This document shows, in pieces, positions 9,986 through 19,849 of a DNA stretch of 64,000 bases; within the stretch, counting starts at the first letter, position 1; the number at the start of each line of letters is the position of its first letter. The notes under the pieces are model-generated. The model was not told the DNA's origin, did not search any database, and saw nothing but the letters and a program-made list of their open reading frames with translations. The stretch is from Cryptomeria japonica (taxonomy: Eukaryota; Streptophyta; Pinopsida; Cupressales; Cupressaceae), in assembly GCF_030272615.1 (NCBI RefSeq), contig NC_081410.1:121024640-121088639 (forward strand). Reading direction: 5' to 3'. Made by a program: the position numbers and the translations under genes.

Positions 9986-12508
9986 TCAATTGCTAGGGGC
10001 CATAAGGCCCATAGACTCTGAACACCATCTGAACTTCTCTGTGCTCACAGCCTTAGTTAAAGCATCTGCAACATTCATCAAAGTGTCCACCTTAACCAGC
10101 TTCACCCTACCATCTTCGACCATATCTCTAACAAAATGATACTGAACATCAATATGTTTGGTCCGGGCATGAAATGTCGGGTTCTTAGCTAGGCTAATTG
10201 CACTCTGACTGTCACAGTAAACTGTCACTATACCTTGTTTTATTCCAATATCCGAACACAGTCTCTTAAGCCAAATGGCCTCTTTACAAGCATGAGTAGC
10301 TGCCATATACTCTGCTTCAGTAGTGGATAAAGCAACCACAGCCTGTCGCTTACTCATCCAACTAATTGCACCACCAAACAAAGTAAACACATAAGCACTG
10401 GTGGATCTTCTGCTATCAATATCACCTGCCCAATCTGAATCCACATAACCATGGATATCAAGGGAAGTCATGTCTCCAACTGAATTACCATGATAACACA
10501 AAGAATACTCTGAAGTACCCTTCAAATATCTGAAGACTCTTTTGACTGCATCCCAATGAACTCTACCAGGATTAGACATATATCTAGAAAGTACTCCCAC
10601 TGCTTGGGCAATGTCTGGTCTAGTACAGACCATAGCATACATCAAGCTTCCAACCGCACTCTGGTAAGGCACTCTGCTCATGTCTTCCATCTCCAATGGG
10701 GATGTAGGACAATCTGAAACAGATAGTTTCCTTCCAACTGTAAAAGGAACACTCAATGGTCTACAATTCTGCATGTTGAACCTCTGTAACACTGAATTCA
10801 CATACTTACTCTGGCCTAGCCATAGCTTTCTGTTCACCCTATCTCTTCTAATTTCCATCCCAAGAATGTGCTTTGCTGCACCAAGATCTTTCATTTCAAA
10901 TTTAGCAGCGAGCTGAGACTTCAGTTCTGAAATCATACATTTCCCTTTACCAATGAATAACATATCATCAACATACAATGCAATGAATAAGAAATGATCA
11001 CCATAAGATTTATAATAAACACAGTGATCTGATTTAGAACGTTCAAATCCCAAACTCAACACATATGTATCAAATTTCTGGTACCACATCCTAGGACTTT
11101 GTTTGAGGCCATACAAAGATTTCTTTAATTTACAGACCAAATTTCTTTTGCCTTTCACCACATAATGCTCTGGCTGTGTCATATAAATATCTTCCTCCAA
11201 ATCACCATGAAGGAAAGCAGTTTTCACATCCATTTGCTCAACTTCTAAATCATAAGCAGTAGCAATAGAAAGCAAAAATCTAATGGACGTCATTTTTGCA
11301 ACAGGAGAAAATATCTCACCGTAATCAACACCCTCAACCTGAGAGTAGCCTTTTGCAACCAACCTTGCTTTATACTTCTCAATGCTTCCATCTGAACCAA
11401 TCTTTTTCTTGAACACCCATTTACAACCAACAGGTTTTCGTCCTTCAGGCAATGGTACAAGATCCCATGTATCATTCTTTTTCAAAGCTGCCATTTCTTC
11501 CTCCATAGCAATCTTCCAGGATTCTGCATCATTCATACCTAATGCCTCTTCTACAGATTTTGGTTCATCCACACTAGTATTCAGAGCAAAAATACATCTC
11601 CAATCATCAGGTGAATACCTTTCAGGTGGTTGTCTATGTCTTGTAGACCTTCGAACAAGCTGAGTTGGAGGTTCTTCCTCCTCTTCTGAAGATTCAGAGC
11701 TAGACGAGCTCTCCTCAAATTCTTGCCTATCTAGGGGTCTCGATTCAACTCTTTCAGGTGTAGAAGGAAGTTGAATCACATCTTCTTTTTTAGTCTGTTC
11801 TGGCTGCAATGTAACAGAAGGAGACTTAATTTCTCTAAAAATAACACTTCTACTGTGAATTACCTTTTGTGCAACAGGGTCCCAAAGCTTGTATCCTTTC
11901 ACACCATAACTATACCCGATGAAGATACATTTCACAGCCTTGTTCTCCAACTTTGTTCGCTTCTCCTTTGGCACATGTGCATATGCCTCGCAACCAAAAA
12001 CTCTAAGATGTCTCAATGAAGGCTTGTGACCTGACCATGCTTCCATAGGCGTTTTATCAATAAGAGCTGATGTAGGAGACCTGTTAATCAGGTAGCAAGC
12101 AGTGGCAACAACTTCAGCCCAAAACTTTTGTTCGAGACCAGCACCACTCAACATACTCCTAGCCTTCTCCATCAGTGTCCTGTTCATTCTTTCTGCAACT
12201 CCATTCTGCTGTAGAGAATACGGAGTTGTCTTCTGCCTGTTAATTCCACAGTCTTTACAGAATCTATCAAAATCATTAGAGCAAAACTCACCGCCATTAT
12301 CAGTTCTCAAACATTTTATTTTCTTTCCAGTCTGCAACTCAACCATTGCTTTAAATTCTTTAAAACGACTAAAAACTTCAGATTTACTCTTTAGAAAATA
12401 TACCCGTGTCCTTCTACTAAAATCATCAATAAATGAAACATAATATGTGGATTTTCCAATCGAAGAGACATCTACTGGACCAAACACATCAGAATGGATA
12501 AGATCCAA
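9986..12508 (-). CDS. Pol part of copia C: integrase core, RT, RNase H
   Basis: 840 codons from the first Met; the open frame itself begins at 12541, just after the TAG that ends the upstream frame, and both are in the same phase. Integrase core: D7 (HSDVFG), D70 (RTDNGGEF) and E106 (NGVAER), giving the canonical D,D35E spacing. An acidic Ser/Glu-rich linker with RRSTRHRQPPERY precedes RT. RT runs from about residue 340, with QMDVKTAFLHG and the YVDD box at 512-515 (10975-10964). RNase H includes SLSTTEAEY and YCDSQSAISLAKN; the C-terminus ends TKAV...FRWC. All catalytic residues I can check are present. Alone it lacks protease and the integrase zinc domain, so it would be expressed only if the TAG is bypassed or absent in sister copies. 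Confidence 0.95.
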   Translation of the reverse strand: MDLIHSDVFGPVDVSSIGKSTYYVSFIDDFSRRTRVYFLKSKSEVFSRFKEFKAMVELQTGKKIKCLRTDNGGEFCSNDFDRFCKDCGINRQKTTPYSLQQNGVAERMNRTLMEKARSMLSGAGLEQKFWAEVVATACYLINRSPTSALIDKTPMEAWSGHKPSLRHLRVFGCEAYAHVPKEKRTKLENKAVKCIFIGYSYGVKGYKLWDPVAQKVIHSRSVIFREIKSPSVTLQPEQTKKEDVIQLPSTPERVESRPLDRQEFEESSSSSESSEEEEEPPTQLVRRSTRHRQPPERYSPDDWRCIFALNTSVDEPKSVEEALGMNDAESWKIAMEEEMAALKKNDTWDLVPLPEGRKPVGCKWVFKKKIGSDGSIEKYKARLVAKGYSQVEGVDYGEIFSPVAKMTSIRFLLSIATAYDLEVEQMDVKTAFLHGDLEEDIYMTQPEHYVVKGKRNLVCKLKKSLYGLKQSPRMWYQKFDTYVLSLGFERSKSDHCVYYKSYGDHFLFIALYVDDMLFIGKGKCMISELKSQLAAKFEMKDLGAAKHILGMEIRRDRVNRKLWLGQSKYVNSVLQRFNMQNCRPLSVPFTVGRKLSVSDCPTSPLEMEDMSRVPYQSAVGSLMYAMVCTRPDIAQAVGVLSRYMSNPGRVHWDAVKRVFRYLKGTSEYSLCYHGNSVGDMTSLDIHGYVDSDWAGDIDSRRSTSAYVFTLFGGAISWMSKRQAVVALSTTEAEYMAATHACKEAIWLKRLCSDIGIKQGIVTVYCDSQSAISLAKNPTFHARTKHIDVQYHFVRDMVEDGRVKLVKVDTLMNVADALTKAVSTEKFRWCSESMGLMAPSN

Positions 12509-12541
12509 AACACCACAAGTTTTATGAGAACTCGAGTAAAA

Positions 12542-14029
12542 CTAAACGCGGTTTTGTTTTCCATAAATGCAATGCTCACAGAAATCAAAGTCAAGGTTAC
12601 AGTCATTCAAACCTTCAACAAGGTTTTTATTTTTCAAGGTCCTTAGACCCTTTTCTCCAATGTGGCCAAGTCTCTGGTGCCATAACATAGTTTTCTCTGC
12701 AGGTAACTTTGCTTCAGACGAAAGAGCACCCTTAGGTACCCAAAAACCATTTCCATCTGCTGAAGGTGAAACCTTCAAATCTTCCAGTGAAGTATCTGCA
12801 GATTTACTTTTTACAGAAGTGCTATTACACTCAACAGTGTATGCTTCAAGCTTATACAAAGTGCCAAACCTGACACCTCTAGCAACTACCATAGCACCCT
12901 TAATCATCTTACATCCTGCTTCAGAAAAGACTACCTGCACACCCGCATCTATTAGTTTGCTCACAGATAACAGGTTTCGTTTTAATCCAGGGATATGCAG
13001 CACACCATTAATCCCTTTTATTCTACCATCAGAAAACCTGATTCTAACCTTACCTCGACCAACAATGTCTAGTTGTGAATCATCACCCAAGTACACCTTA
13101 CCTCCATTAAATCCTTCATATTCAGAAAACCAATCTCTATTGGAAGTCATATGAAAAGATGCACCTGAGTCAATTAGCCAGGCATCATTACCTGCATGAG
13201 TCGCCAAAGCCGCAATAAAGGCATCGCCATCTTCCTTGTCGGACTCAGAATCAGAATCGAACTTTTTCTTTTTCTTCTTCTTTTCTTCTTTGCAGTCCTT
13301 ACGGATGTGACCCGGTTTACCGCAATTCCAGCAAATGACTTTGGAATTTCCAGGAGATTTCGATCTCCCTTTGGATTTGGACTTGCCACGCTTCTCATTC
13401 TTCTTGCCTTTCTCCTTAGGTCTTCCACGAACAGTTAGGGCTTCCTTTGAACTGATGGATACCTTCCTTCGCATCTCTTCACCGAGTAGGGCACCCACCA
13501 CGTCTTCAGATTTCAAAACAACAGAAGTACTACCGATAGCCATAACAAGAGAATCCCACGAATCAGGCAAAGAACAAAGCAAGATCTGACATTTTTCCTC
13601 CTCGTCCATCTTAACACCGACGGATACTAATTGAGCCACAATCATATTGAATGCTTCTAGGTGGTCTGCAATTCGTCCACCTTCTTCCATCTTCAAGGAA
13701 TACAATTTCTTTCTTAAGAAAATTTGATTTAATAAAGATTTCACTTGATACATCTCACCAAGCTTAGTCCATAGCTTCTTTGCAGAGTTTTCTTCATGGA
13801 CATTGATTAGAACAGAGTCTGCCAGGCACAGTCTGATTAGACCCTTGGCTTTTCGGTCCATAACATCATACTGAACTGCCGCAGTAGGATCTGAGGGCCT
13901 TTGGACATTCGCATCAACAGCATCCCAAAGATCTCGATCTATTAGCAGATCTTCCATCTTCAGCTTCCACATCTCAAAATTACTTCCATTAAATTTCTCC
14001 ACCTCTATTCTCCCTGACGAACTCGCCAT
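12542..14029 (-). CDS. Gag, protease and integrase zinc domain of copia C
   Basis: 495 codons, starting MASSSGRIEVEKFNGSNFEMW, a typical copia gag start just downstream of the primer site. UBN2/DUF4219 gag occupies about residues 5-200; a Lys/Arg-rich stretch (200-230) precedes one zinc knuckle CWNCGKPGHIRKDC at 233-246. A poly-Lys and acidic run follows. The protease active site DSGAS is at 287-291. The GAG-pre-integrase HHCC module (LWHQRLGH then CEHC) lies near 445-485. It ends KQNRV followed by TAG (12544-12542), where related elements continue straight into the integrase core. The stop is therefore within integrase, not at a gag/pol boundary. Confidence 0.95.
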   Translation of the reverse strand: MASSSGRIEVEKFNGSNFEMWKLKMEDLLIDRDLWDAVDANVQRPSDPTAAVQYDVMDRKAKGLIRLCLADSVLINVHEENSAKKLWTKLGEMYQVKSLLNQIFLRKKLYSLKMEEGGRIADHLEAFNMIVAQLVSVGVKMDEEEKCQILLCSLPDSWDSLVMAIGSTSVVLKSEDVVGALLGEEMRRKVSISSKEALTVRGRPKEKGKKNEKRGKSKSKGRSKSPGNSKVICWNCGKPGHIRKDCKEEKKKKKKKFDSDSESDKEDGDAFIAALATHAGNDAWLIDSGASFHMTSNRDWFSEYEGFNGGKVYLGDDSQLDIVGRGKVRIRFSDGRIKGINGVLHIPGLKRNLLSVSKLIDAGVQVVFSEAGCKMIKGAMVVARGVRFGTLYKLEAYTVECNSTSVKSKSADTSLEDLKVSPSADGNGFWVPKGALSSEAKLPAEKTMLWHQRLGHIGEKGLRTLKNKNLVEGLNDCNLDFDFCEHCIYGKQNRV

Positions 14030-14139
14030 CTAAATATTCCTGCAACAAGATCAAAAAGTGTCTTCTGCACAAGCTCCCACTCAAATCTGGATTAGTTCAA
14101 AAAACCCAACTGCCCACAATTGAAACCAAAGGTGATCAG

Positions 14140-14151
14140 GCTCTGATACCA
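14140..14151 (-). other. Primer-binding site of copia C
   Basis: Plus strand GCTCTGATACCA, i.e. TGGTATCAGAGC on the coding strand, two bases from the 5' LTR; initiator tRNA-Met type. The leader 14030-14139 has no other feature I recognise. Confidence 0.93.
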
Positions 14152-14153
14152 CT

Positions 14154-15039
14154 TGTAAGGAAGTTAAGTAGCGGAAACAACTTCCTACACTAACCTTGAG
14201 AGGAGGGTAATGCAAAACTTTTTCAGATCATTACAACAGTTACAGAAAAGTAGAAATAGATATAATAGCATTCATACCACAACACAGTGATTTACGTGGG
14301 GAAAACCCTTTCGGGAGAAAAACCCCACCCTCCAAAAGCAGCTCAATATTTTATTCAGCAATCAAAAACAGATTACAAAATACTCGCGGAGCAAGCTCTT
14401 CGCAGGAGTATCACTAATCAGAGATTCAGAGGCAACTCAATAGCCATGAGACTCTTACACACAACCTCTATCTCACACACCTCATAAATAGGAGATACAA
14501 TACAAGAAACCGTCAAACGGTATTACAAAACCATGGGCTAAAACCACCCAATAAGGTGTAGCCGACCTTATCTCCCTTCTATGACATGTTAAAGCACACA
14601 TCAACACGTGTCGCTCCTTTTTACAGCTCATTTATGTATTCGATACAAATTATTTTTCCTATTTCAGGAGTACAAACTTCCGGAGGCCATAACTTGAGAA
14701 CCGGGTGTCCGATTGACGAACCGTTTGAAGCGCCGGAAAGCTCGCGAAGTGCTCTATCACCTCGTAACCCGCTTCGCCGGTTACGGCCACTTTTTAGGGC
14801 GTTTCGGAGCCTCTAAAGTCCCCAAAATTAAGTTTAAACATTTTATTGCACCCCTCCAAGACGAAAACTTTAATATCTTCAAAACTAGCTGTGACCTTGC
14901 GACGAAACTTTACCGGAATGCTTATCTAGCCAACCAGAACCTTCAGGGAGAGTTTCGCACCATTTCGTGCTCAAATGAAAACTTACTATAAATAGTAACC
15001 TCACATAAATGCAAGGTTGAGACACCATTTTTCCCAACA
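14154..15039 (-). repeat. 5' LTR of copia C
   Basis: 886 bp, identical to the 3' LTR except at 14618. It should hold the promoter. A weak TATA candidate on the minus strand (CTATTTATGAG near 14485) lies upstream of the conserved motif, but I cannot place the transcription start. Confidence 0.97.
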
Positions 15040-15044
15040 AAACT

Positions 15045-15585
15045 CTCGTGCAAAGTTTACCCATGGTTAAGCCTTGACTAAATGGTCAAGACCCATGTGG
15101 GTTAGTGTGTTGAAGGAGGGAAACATTAATGAGTTTGTAAGAGTCCTTCATGTGTGGGAGTGTGCATGGGTTAAAGATGGGTTAATTTGGAGTTTAGACT
15201 AATTTGGAAGGTGTTAGAAAGTTCTAGAAGAATAGTTAGTGGGTGAGGGTAAATAGGATTTATTTAAATAAAAAGTTATTTAAATGTGCAACTTGCATTT
15301 GTAGGAATATGCAAGTGGGTGGGGGGATATAAATAAATATTGATTTATTTAAATGTGAGAGAGGGTATTTAATTATATAAATATGATTTTTTTAATCTAA
15401 TTAAAAGTCAAAATACGGTTTAAGTGAATTAAATCAAATAAATTGAATAATTTATTTAATTAATAGGAGAAGAGGGTTAGGGTGAATTAATTAAATATTA
15501 ATTTAATTAATTGTTGAATGTTGGTTAAATAATCAAATAAATGCTAAGTATTCATTTAATTAAGTGGACATATTTGGGTGGCTAC
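15045..15585 (-). repeat. 3' LTR of gypsy B, terminal piece
   Basis: Continues the LTR after copia C and matches 30978-31501. On the minus strand it starts TGTAGCCACCC. AT-rich with many TTAATTAA/TTTAAATAAA-like words. Confidence 0.9.
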
Positions 15586-15600
15586 ATTTTCCCCTCTTCG
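15586..15600 (-). other. Polypurine tract of gypsy B
   Basis: Minus strand reads CGAAGAGGGGAAAA then TG of the LTR; fixes the element's orientation and the LTR edge. Confidence 0.8.
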
Positions 15601-17605
15601 AGACGGTGCGGTTTATCACATCATTTCAAAGAAAAACAAGCAAGCACGGTACATGCCCCAGCATGCGCTAGGTTGGTAGTTAGGTATGCCCCCTCGAGAG
15701 ATTGGATGAAATTGCACAAATTTGGGCGATCTCTTGAAATTTTTAAGAAAAAATAGGCATGGTAGAATGGAGGATTTGGGAATGAATGAGGGTGAATGGT
15801 GAGCAATAGAGAATAATGGGAAGTTGTTAAGTACCCTTAGGTCATGTAGGAGATATGATGCAAAGGCGATATTGTGGTACATTGGATTGATGCTAGTCAA
15901 TTGATCAATATGGTTGTGACAGTCCAGTGCAATCAGGTGAATTGACCCAGTTTTAGTCAAAGTGTGACAATTGACGTCAGTTGTTCACTCGGACAGGATA
16001 AAGTCTGAGTATTTGAATCAAATGGACCTGTTGAGACTTAGACAATAGATGTAATTGCCTAGTGAAGTCAAGGGATCTGAATCAAAGTACTCGTTGAGAC
16101 TTAGACAATTGATGTAATTGTCTGGTTTGATTGTGTTTGATTGGTTGACGAATTTACAGTTGGGTTTAAAAGGCAGACATAATAACTTGATTTGCTTATC
16201 GAGATGACCTACAGGCGACCTCGATTTAGAGTACTTGGATTGATTGGTTTTGATGGGAAACGATGTAGGGTATGCAATTATGATGATGACTTGGATAGGG
16301 AGGGTGAGGGGGAGAGCCAATGTTAAATAAAAGGTATGGAGGACCTAGTACCCATTCCTATGGAAGAGGATCACAATAGAGTATCCATTGTCATGACTAT
16401 GTGTGAATGATATGCAGCGATATGAATTTATGGATGGATGAAATGCAACAATAGGATATGTTCAGATGAAATGAAATGGATGGATCTTGTGCTTTTCAGA
16501 GTGCTTTCTTTCATCATTGGGCATGGTAGTACCGATCTTGGCCAAGGTCTCGGAAACCAAATTAAAATGTTGCACCTGTAAATAAACATCACAGACAAGG
16601 AAAGTAACCCTCCATTTTGGTTCATATGCAGATGGTCGAGGTATACATTGTAGTCAGCAAGCCAATGGGGAACCATGACTGTATATTTTCCATAGGATTT
16701 TTGTAGCTTAGTGAACTTCCCGTGTAGACACCATTAGTACATGCCCCTAAACTTCATTGGATAAATTCACAGATAGAAAACAAAGAAAAAGATATTGAGA
16801 ACCATCCTAGCCACTCTAATCACTTGTAGATATTCTGGAGTGACATAGGAACCAAATATATAAAGCAAAAATTTGACCAAGTGTCTATTAGCTTAAACAA
16901 CATCTTCTTGTCAAAGATATATGTCACCATGTTTTGTTTGTTTGAAGGAAGGATGCATCCTTGTTTAAGACAGTTTTGTGTATGTGTGCTCAGAATGTTT
17001 GTATGTGTGTTGATTTGATAGGGGGTCATCATTAAGTAGCTCAAATGTTGTTTGACTCGATGTTTATGTACAAGGAACAATTTTATTGCAATGTTTTTTA
17101 TTATTTTTTATGTTTTGAGATTTTTGGGATGTTTTTTGTGTTTTTCAATGTTTTATGAATGTTTTTGGATTATTTTAAGACATTTTCTGAATAAGTAACT
17201 CAGTGAATCACCAATATTTAGAATCCACTCCCATCATTAGGTTAAGAATGGTGCTCCCAGTAGTTGTCGGTGTAAAAGCATGATGTGGGACACATGAGGC
17301 AATAACCCTAATTGTAGAGAAATAACAAGCCATGGTAGATAGGGTGTATGAGTGGATGCAATAGATGTGATCACAACAAGTCTAAGAGACAATGGAGCTA
17401 CAACCTTTACTAATGGTGTCTGTTTGCCAAGTTTTCACCACCATACTTATCCAAGGTCTCACCGGAGTGGTTTTCACCGTTTGGATTAATGATTTTTCTT
17501 TACTATTTTCTTGATTTTTTCTTTTTTTTTTGTACTTTGTTTAGGACTTTTTATGAATGTTTTTGGTATTTTTTGATATTTGATGAGATTGATGCTCTAT
17601 AAAAC
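15601..17605 (-). other. Noncoding 3' region of gypsy B
   Basis: About 2 kb between integrase and the PPT, as in many Tat-type elements. No domain is recognisable in either strand. T-rich tracts near 17100-17160 and 17510-17580 share TTTTTATGAATGTTTTTGG. Two near-repeats around 16015-16130 contain the phrase ACTTAGACAAT. Confidence 0.6.
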
Positions 17606-18660
17606 TTATGTATGAAACCTTTTGAGGTGCATGTTGTTGATTGGATCTGCCAGTGGTTCTCCTTTTGAAGTTGCTAACTGATATGACCCAGACCCGAAGA
17701 CTGTTGTGATGATATATGGACCCAGCCAATTGGATTCAAATTTTCCCCGATGTTCTCTGTTTGGTTCATTGTGAGGATTCTCTCTGAGAATAAGATCTCC
17801 TACCTCAAATATGAAAGGTTTGACTCTATGATTGTAGCTTCTGCTCATGCATTGTTGATATGCTTTTAGGTAATTGTAGGCAGCTTGTTGCTTCTCATCA
17901 AGTTGTTCCAAGTCCTGAAGACGGGTGACTCGATATTCTTTGTGCAAGGAAACCTGTAGGGATGGTAATTCAACCTCAATAGGAAGGATAGCTTCTACTC
18001 TATAAACAAGTGAGTATGGGGTTGTGCTTGTAGGGGTTCGATATGCCCATAGTGTTGGATTCATACGTATGTGCCAATCACGGTCGACATCATTGACTAT
18101 CATCTTTAGGATCCTCAATATGTTCTTATTTGAGGCTTGTGCTTGACCATTTCCTTGTGGGTAATATGGGGTGAAGAAACGATGTTGGATATGAAACTTG
18201 TCACAAAGTTCACAGACATCTTGATTTTTTAAAGGAAGCTCGTTATCTGTGATGATGGACATGGGTACACCATACCGGAAGATGATGTAATTTAAGATAA
18301 ATGAAGTGATCGACTTGCTTGTTACTTAGATGAGTGGAACAACTTCGATCCATTTGGTGAAGTATTATATAGCGGTAATGATGAAGTTATGGCCATTGGA
18401 TGAAGACGGATAGATTTTACCCACAAGGTCAAGTTCCCACTGACAAAAGGGACATGGTGTTGTGATGGGTTGCAATTCTTGCGCTAGTGCATGTATCAAA
18501 TCTCCATGAACTTGGCACTTCTTGCACTTTTTGACAAAGTAATAGGAGTCTTTTTACATAGAGGGCCAATAGTATCTAGCTCACATGATATTTTTAGCTA
18601 ACGAAGGGCCACTTGAATGAGCCCCACAGATAACTTCATTTACTTCTTCTAAAGTTGTGG
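17606..18660 (-). pseudogene. Integrase of gypsy B, catalytic Glu lost
   Basis: Retroviral-type integrase. The N-terminal zinc-site remnant and core start near 18540 (CPFCQWELDLVGK, first Asp), then a stop, then an open frame of 218 codons from 18262 with the second Asp in MSIITDNE. The third acid should be Glu in GQAEASN but reads GQAQASN (CAA near 18147), so strand transfer would be abolished. The C-terminal part (FEVGDLILRENPHN, GKFESNWLGPYII) is the GPY/F module typical of gypsy integrases. No chromodomain follows. Further stops lie in 18262-18660. Confidence 0.9.
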
Positions 18661-18832
18661 TCACCTCACCTTGCTCTAAACATCGAAGGAGAGTATCGTC
18701 AAAACCTTGTCGGTACAGGGTTTCAGCAATGATGGTGTATTGAGCAGATTGGTGTATGAAGGTTTTGCATTGGTTGTTTGATTGGTTAGGTGGAAGGATT
18801 CGATCATGTAGGTAAGCATAAAAATAACCATA

Positions 18833-19189
18833 CTATGGGGAATCGGGACCAAAAAGTTGACAAACCATCTCAAATTCTGAGATATTATAAGCAGGAATCC
18901 AAAGTTGTTCTACTAAGAACTTGTAGTGTGTTGAATTTTGTGGAAGATCAAGGAGAGAGGCTATGATATCCATTGCATTTGCAGCTCTGTTCTGATCTCG
19001 AGGAATTTGCTCAAAAGTTATATTTGTGAATAATTCTTTGAAACTATCAACCATTTTCTTGTAAGGCGTGAGCTTATCATCCTTAGTTTGGTATTCATCA
19101 TTGACTTGTCGAATAACCAATTGTGAATCACCATAGACATGTACCTCCTTTAAGTTCCATTGTATGTCCATTCTTAGTCCCGTGATCAA
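18833..19189 (-). pseudogene. Archaeal-type second RNase H of gypsy B
   Basis: 119 codons with VYGDSQLVIRQVN, YKKMVDSFKELF and EQIPRDQNRAANAMD, the pattern of the additional RNase H (aRNH) of Tat/Ogre elements, lying between the first RNase H and integrase. Upstream sequence to about 19400 continues the domain with stops. The first catalytic Asp of the YGDSQ motif is kept. Confidence 0.8.
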
Positions 19190-19399
19190 GGCTTCATACT
19201 CAACTATGTTATTTGTGCATGGGAATGTGAGCCTGTACGACTTGGGAATTCTATCACCTTGAGGAGTGATAAAAAGAATGTTGGCTCATGAACCATGCCT
19301 AGTGTATGATCCATCAAAATATAGCTTTCATTGTTGTGTTGGAATGATTGTGAAGATTTCCTCATCTGGAAAATTTGAGATGAGCAGATGGTCTCCTAT

Positions 19400-19844
19400 G
19401 ATTGGTGCTTCGGCCAACTGATCTGCAATGACCTACCCTTTGATTGCTTTTTTGTCCACATACTCTATCAAATTCGCTGAGGAGCATAACCCAAACAACC
19501 TGTTAGTGTTGCTTTACTGAGTAGGTACTTGAGTGGATTAATTTTGGCAATGAGTTATATCTTGTGTGTCAACATGTAGTGTCTTAGTTTAGTGGTTGCT
19601 AAAATCACTGCTAGTCAGGCTCGTTCAATAGGGGTATAATTGATTTCATACCCTACCAGTGTTCTGGAAATGTAGTATACTACACATTCTTTGCCTTCTG
19701 CATTATGTTGTGCGAGTAAGATACCTCAGGTCGTAGTTGTAGCTAATATGTATAACAATAATGGCCTATCTGGAGATGGTGGTGTTAGCAATGGTGGCGT
19801 CATTAGGTAGTCCTTTAACTATTTAAATGCTTGTTGACTATTCT
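19400..19844 (-). pseudogene. First RNase H of gypsy B
   Basis: Minus-strand translation with stops gives QQAFK.LKDYLMTPPLL, a damaged ATTT.GILLAQH, VVYYISRTLVGYE and NYTPIERA.LAVI: the gypsy RNase H directly following RT. It is separated from RT by insertion D (19850-22059). Confidence 0.85.
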
Positions 19845-19849
19845 CTTCC

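Larger units (their letters stand above)
9044..15039 (-). mobile_element. Copia element C, young, nearly intact
   Basis: 5996-bp Ty1/copia element of Tork/Tnt1-like type on the minus strand, inserted in the LTR of gypsy B. The target duplication AAACT is perfect (9039-9043 and 15040-15044), and the two flanks join to give the uninterrupted LTR sequence seen at 30977. The LTRs are both 886 bp and differ only at 9508 (C) versus 14618 (T). Primer site and polypurine tract are intact. The polyprotein frame 14029-9986 has one internal stop (12544-12542). By LTR identity it is the most recent insertion in the window. Confidence 0.97.

Noticed and set aside
10680-12443. Several plus-strand ORFs of 60-113 codons
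   Set aside because: Antisense shadows of the copia C pol frame.
12542-12544. Programmed stop-codon readthrough in copia C
   Set aside because: The stop is inside integrase rather than at a gag/pol border, and the following TTTTAC does not match known readthrough contexts; a nonsense mutation is simpler.
12567-13154. 195-codon plus-strand ORF
   Set aside because: Antisense to copia C gag-protease; composition mirrors the coding strand.
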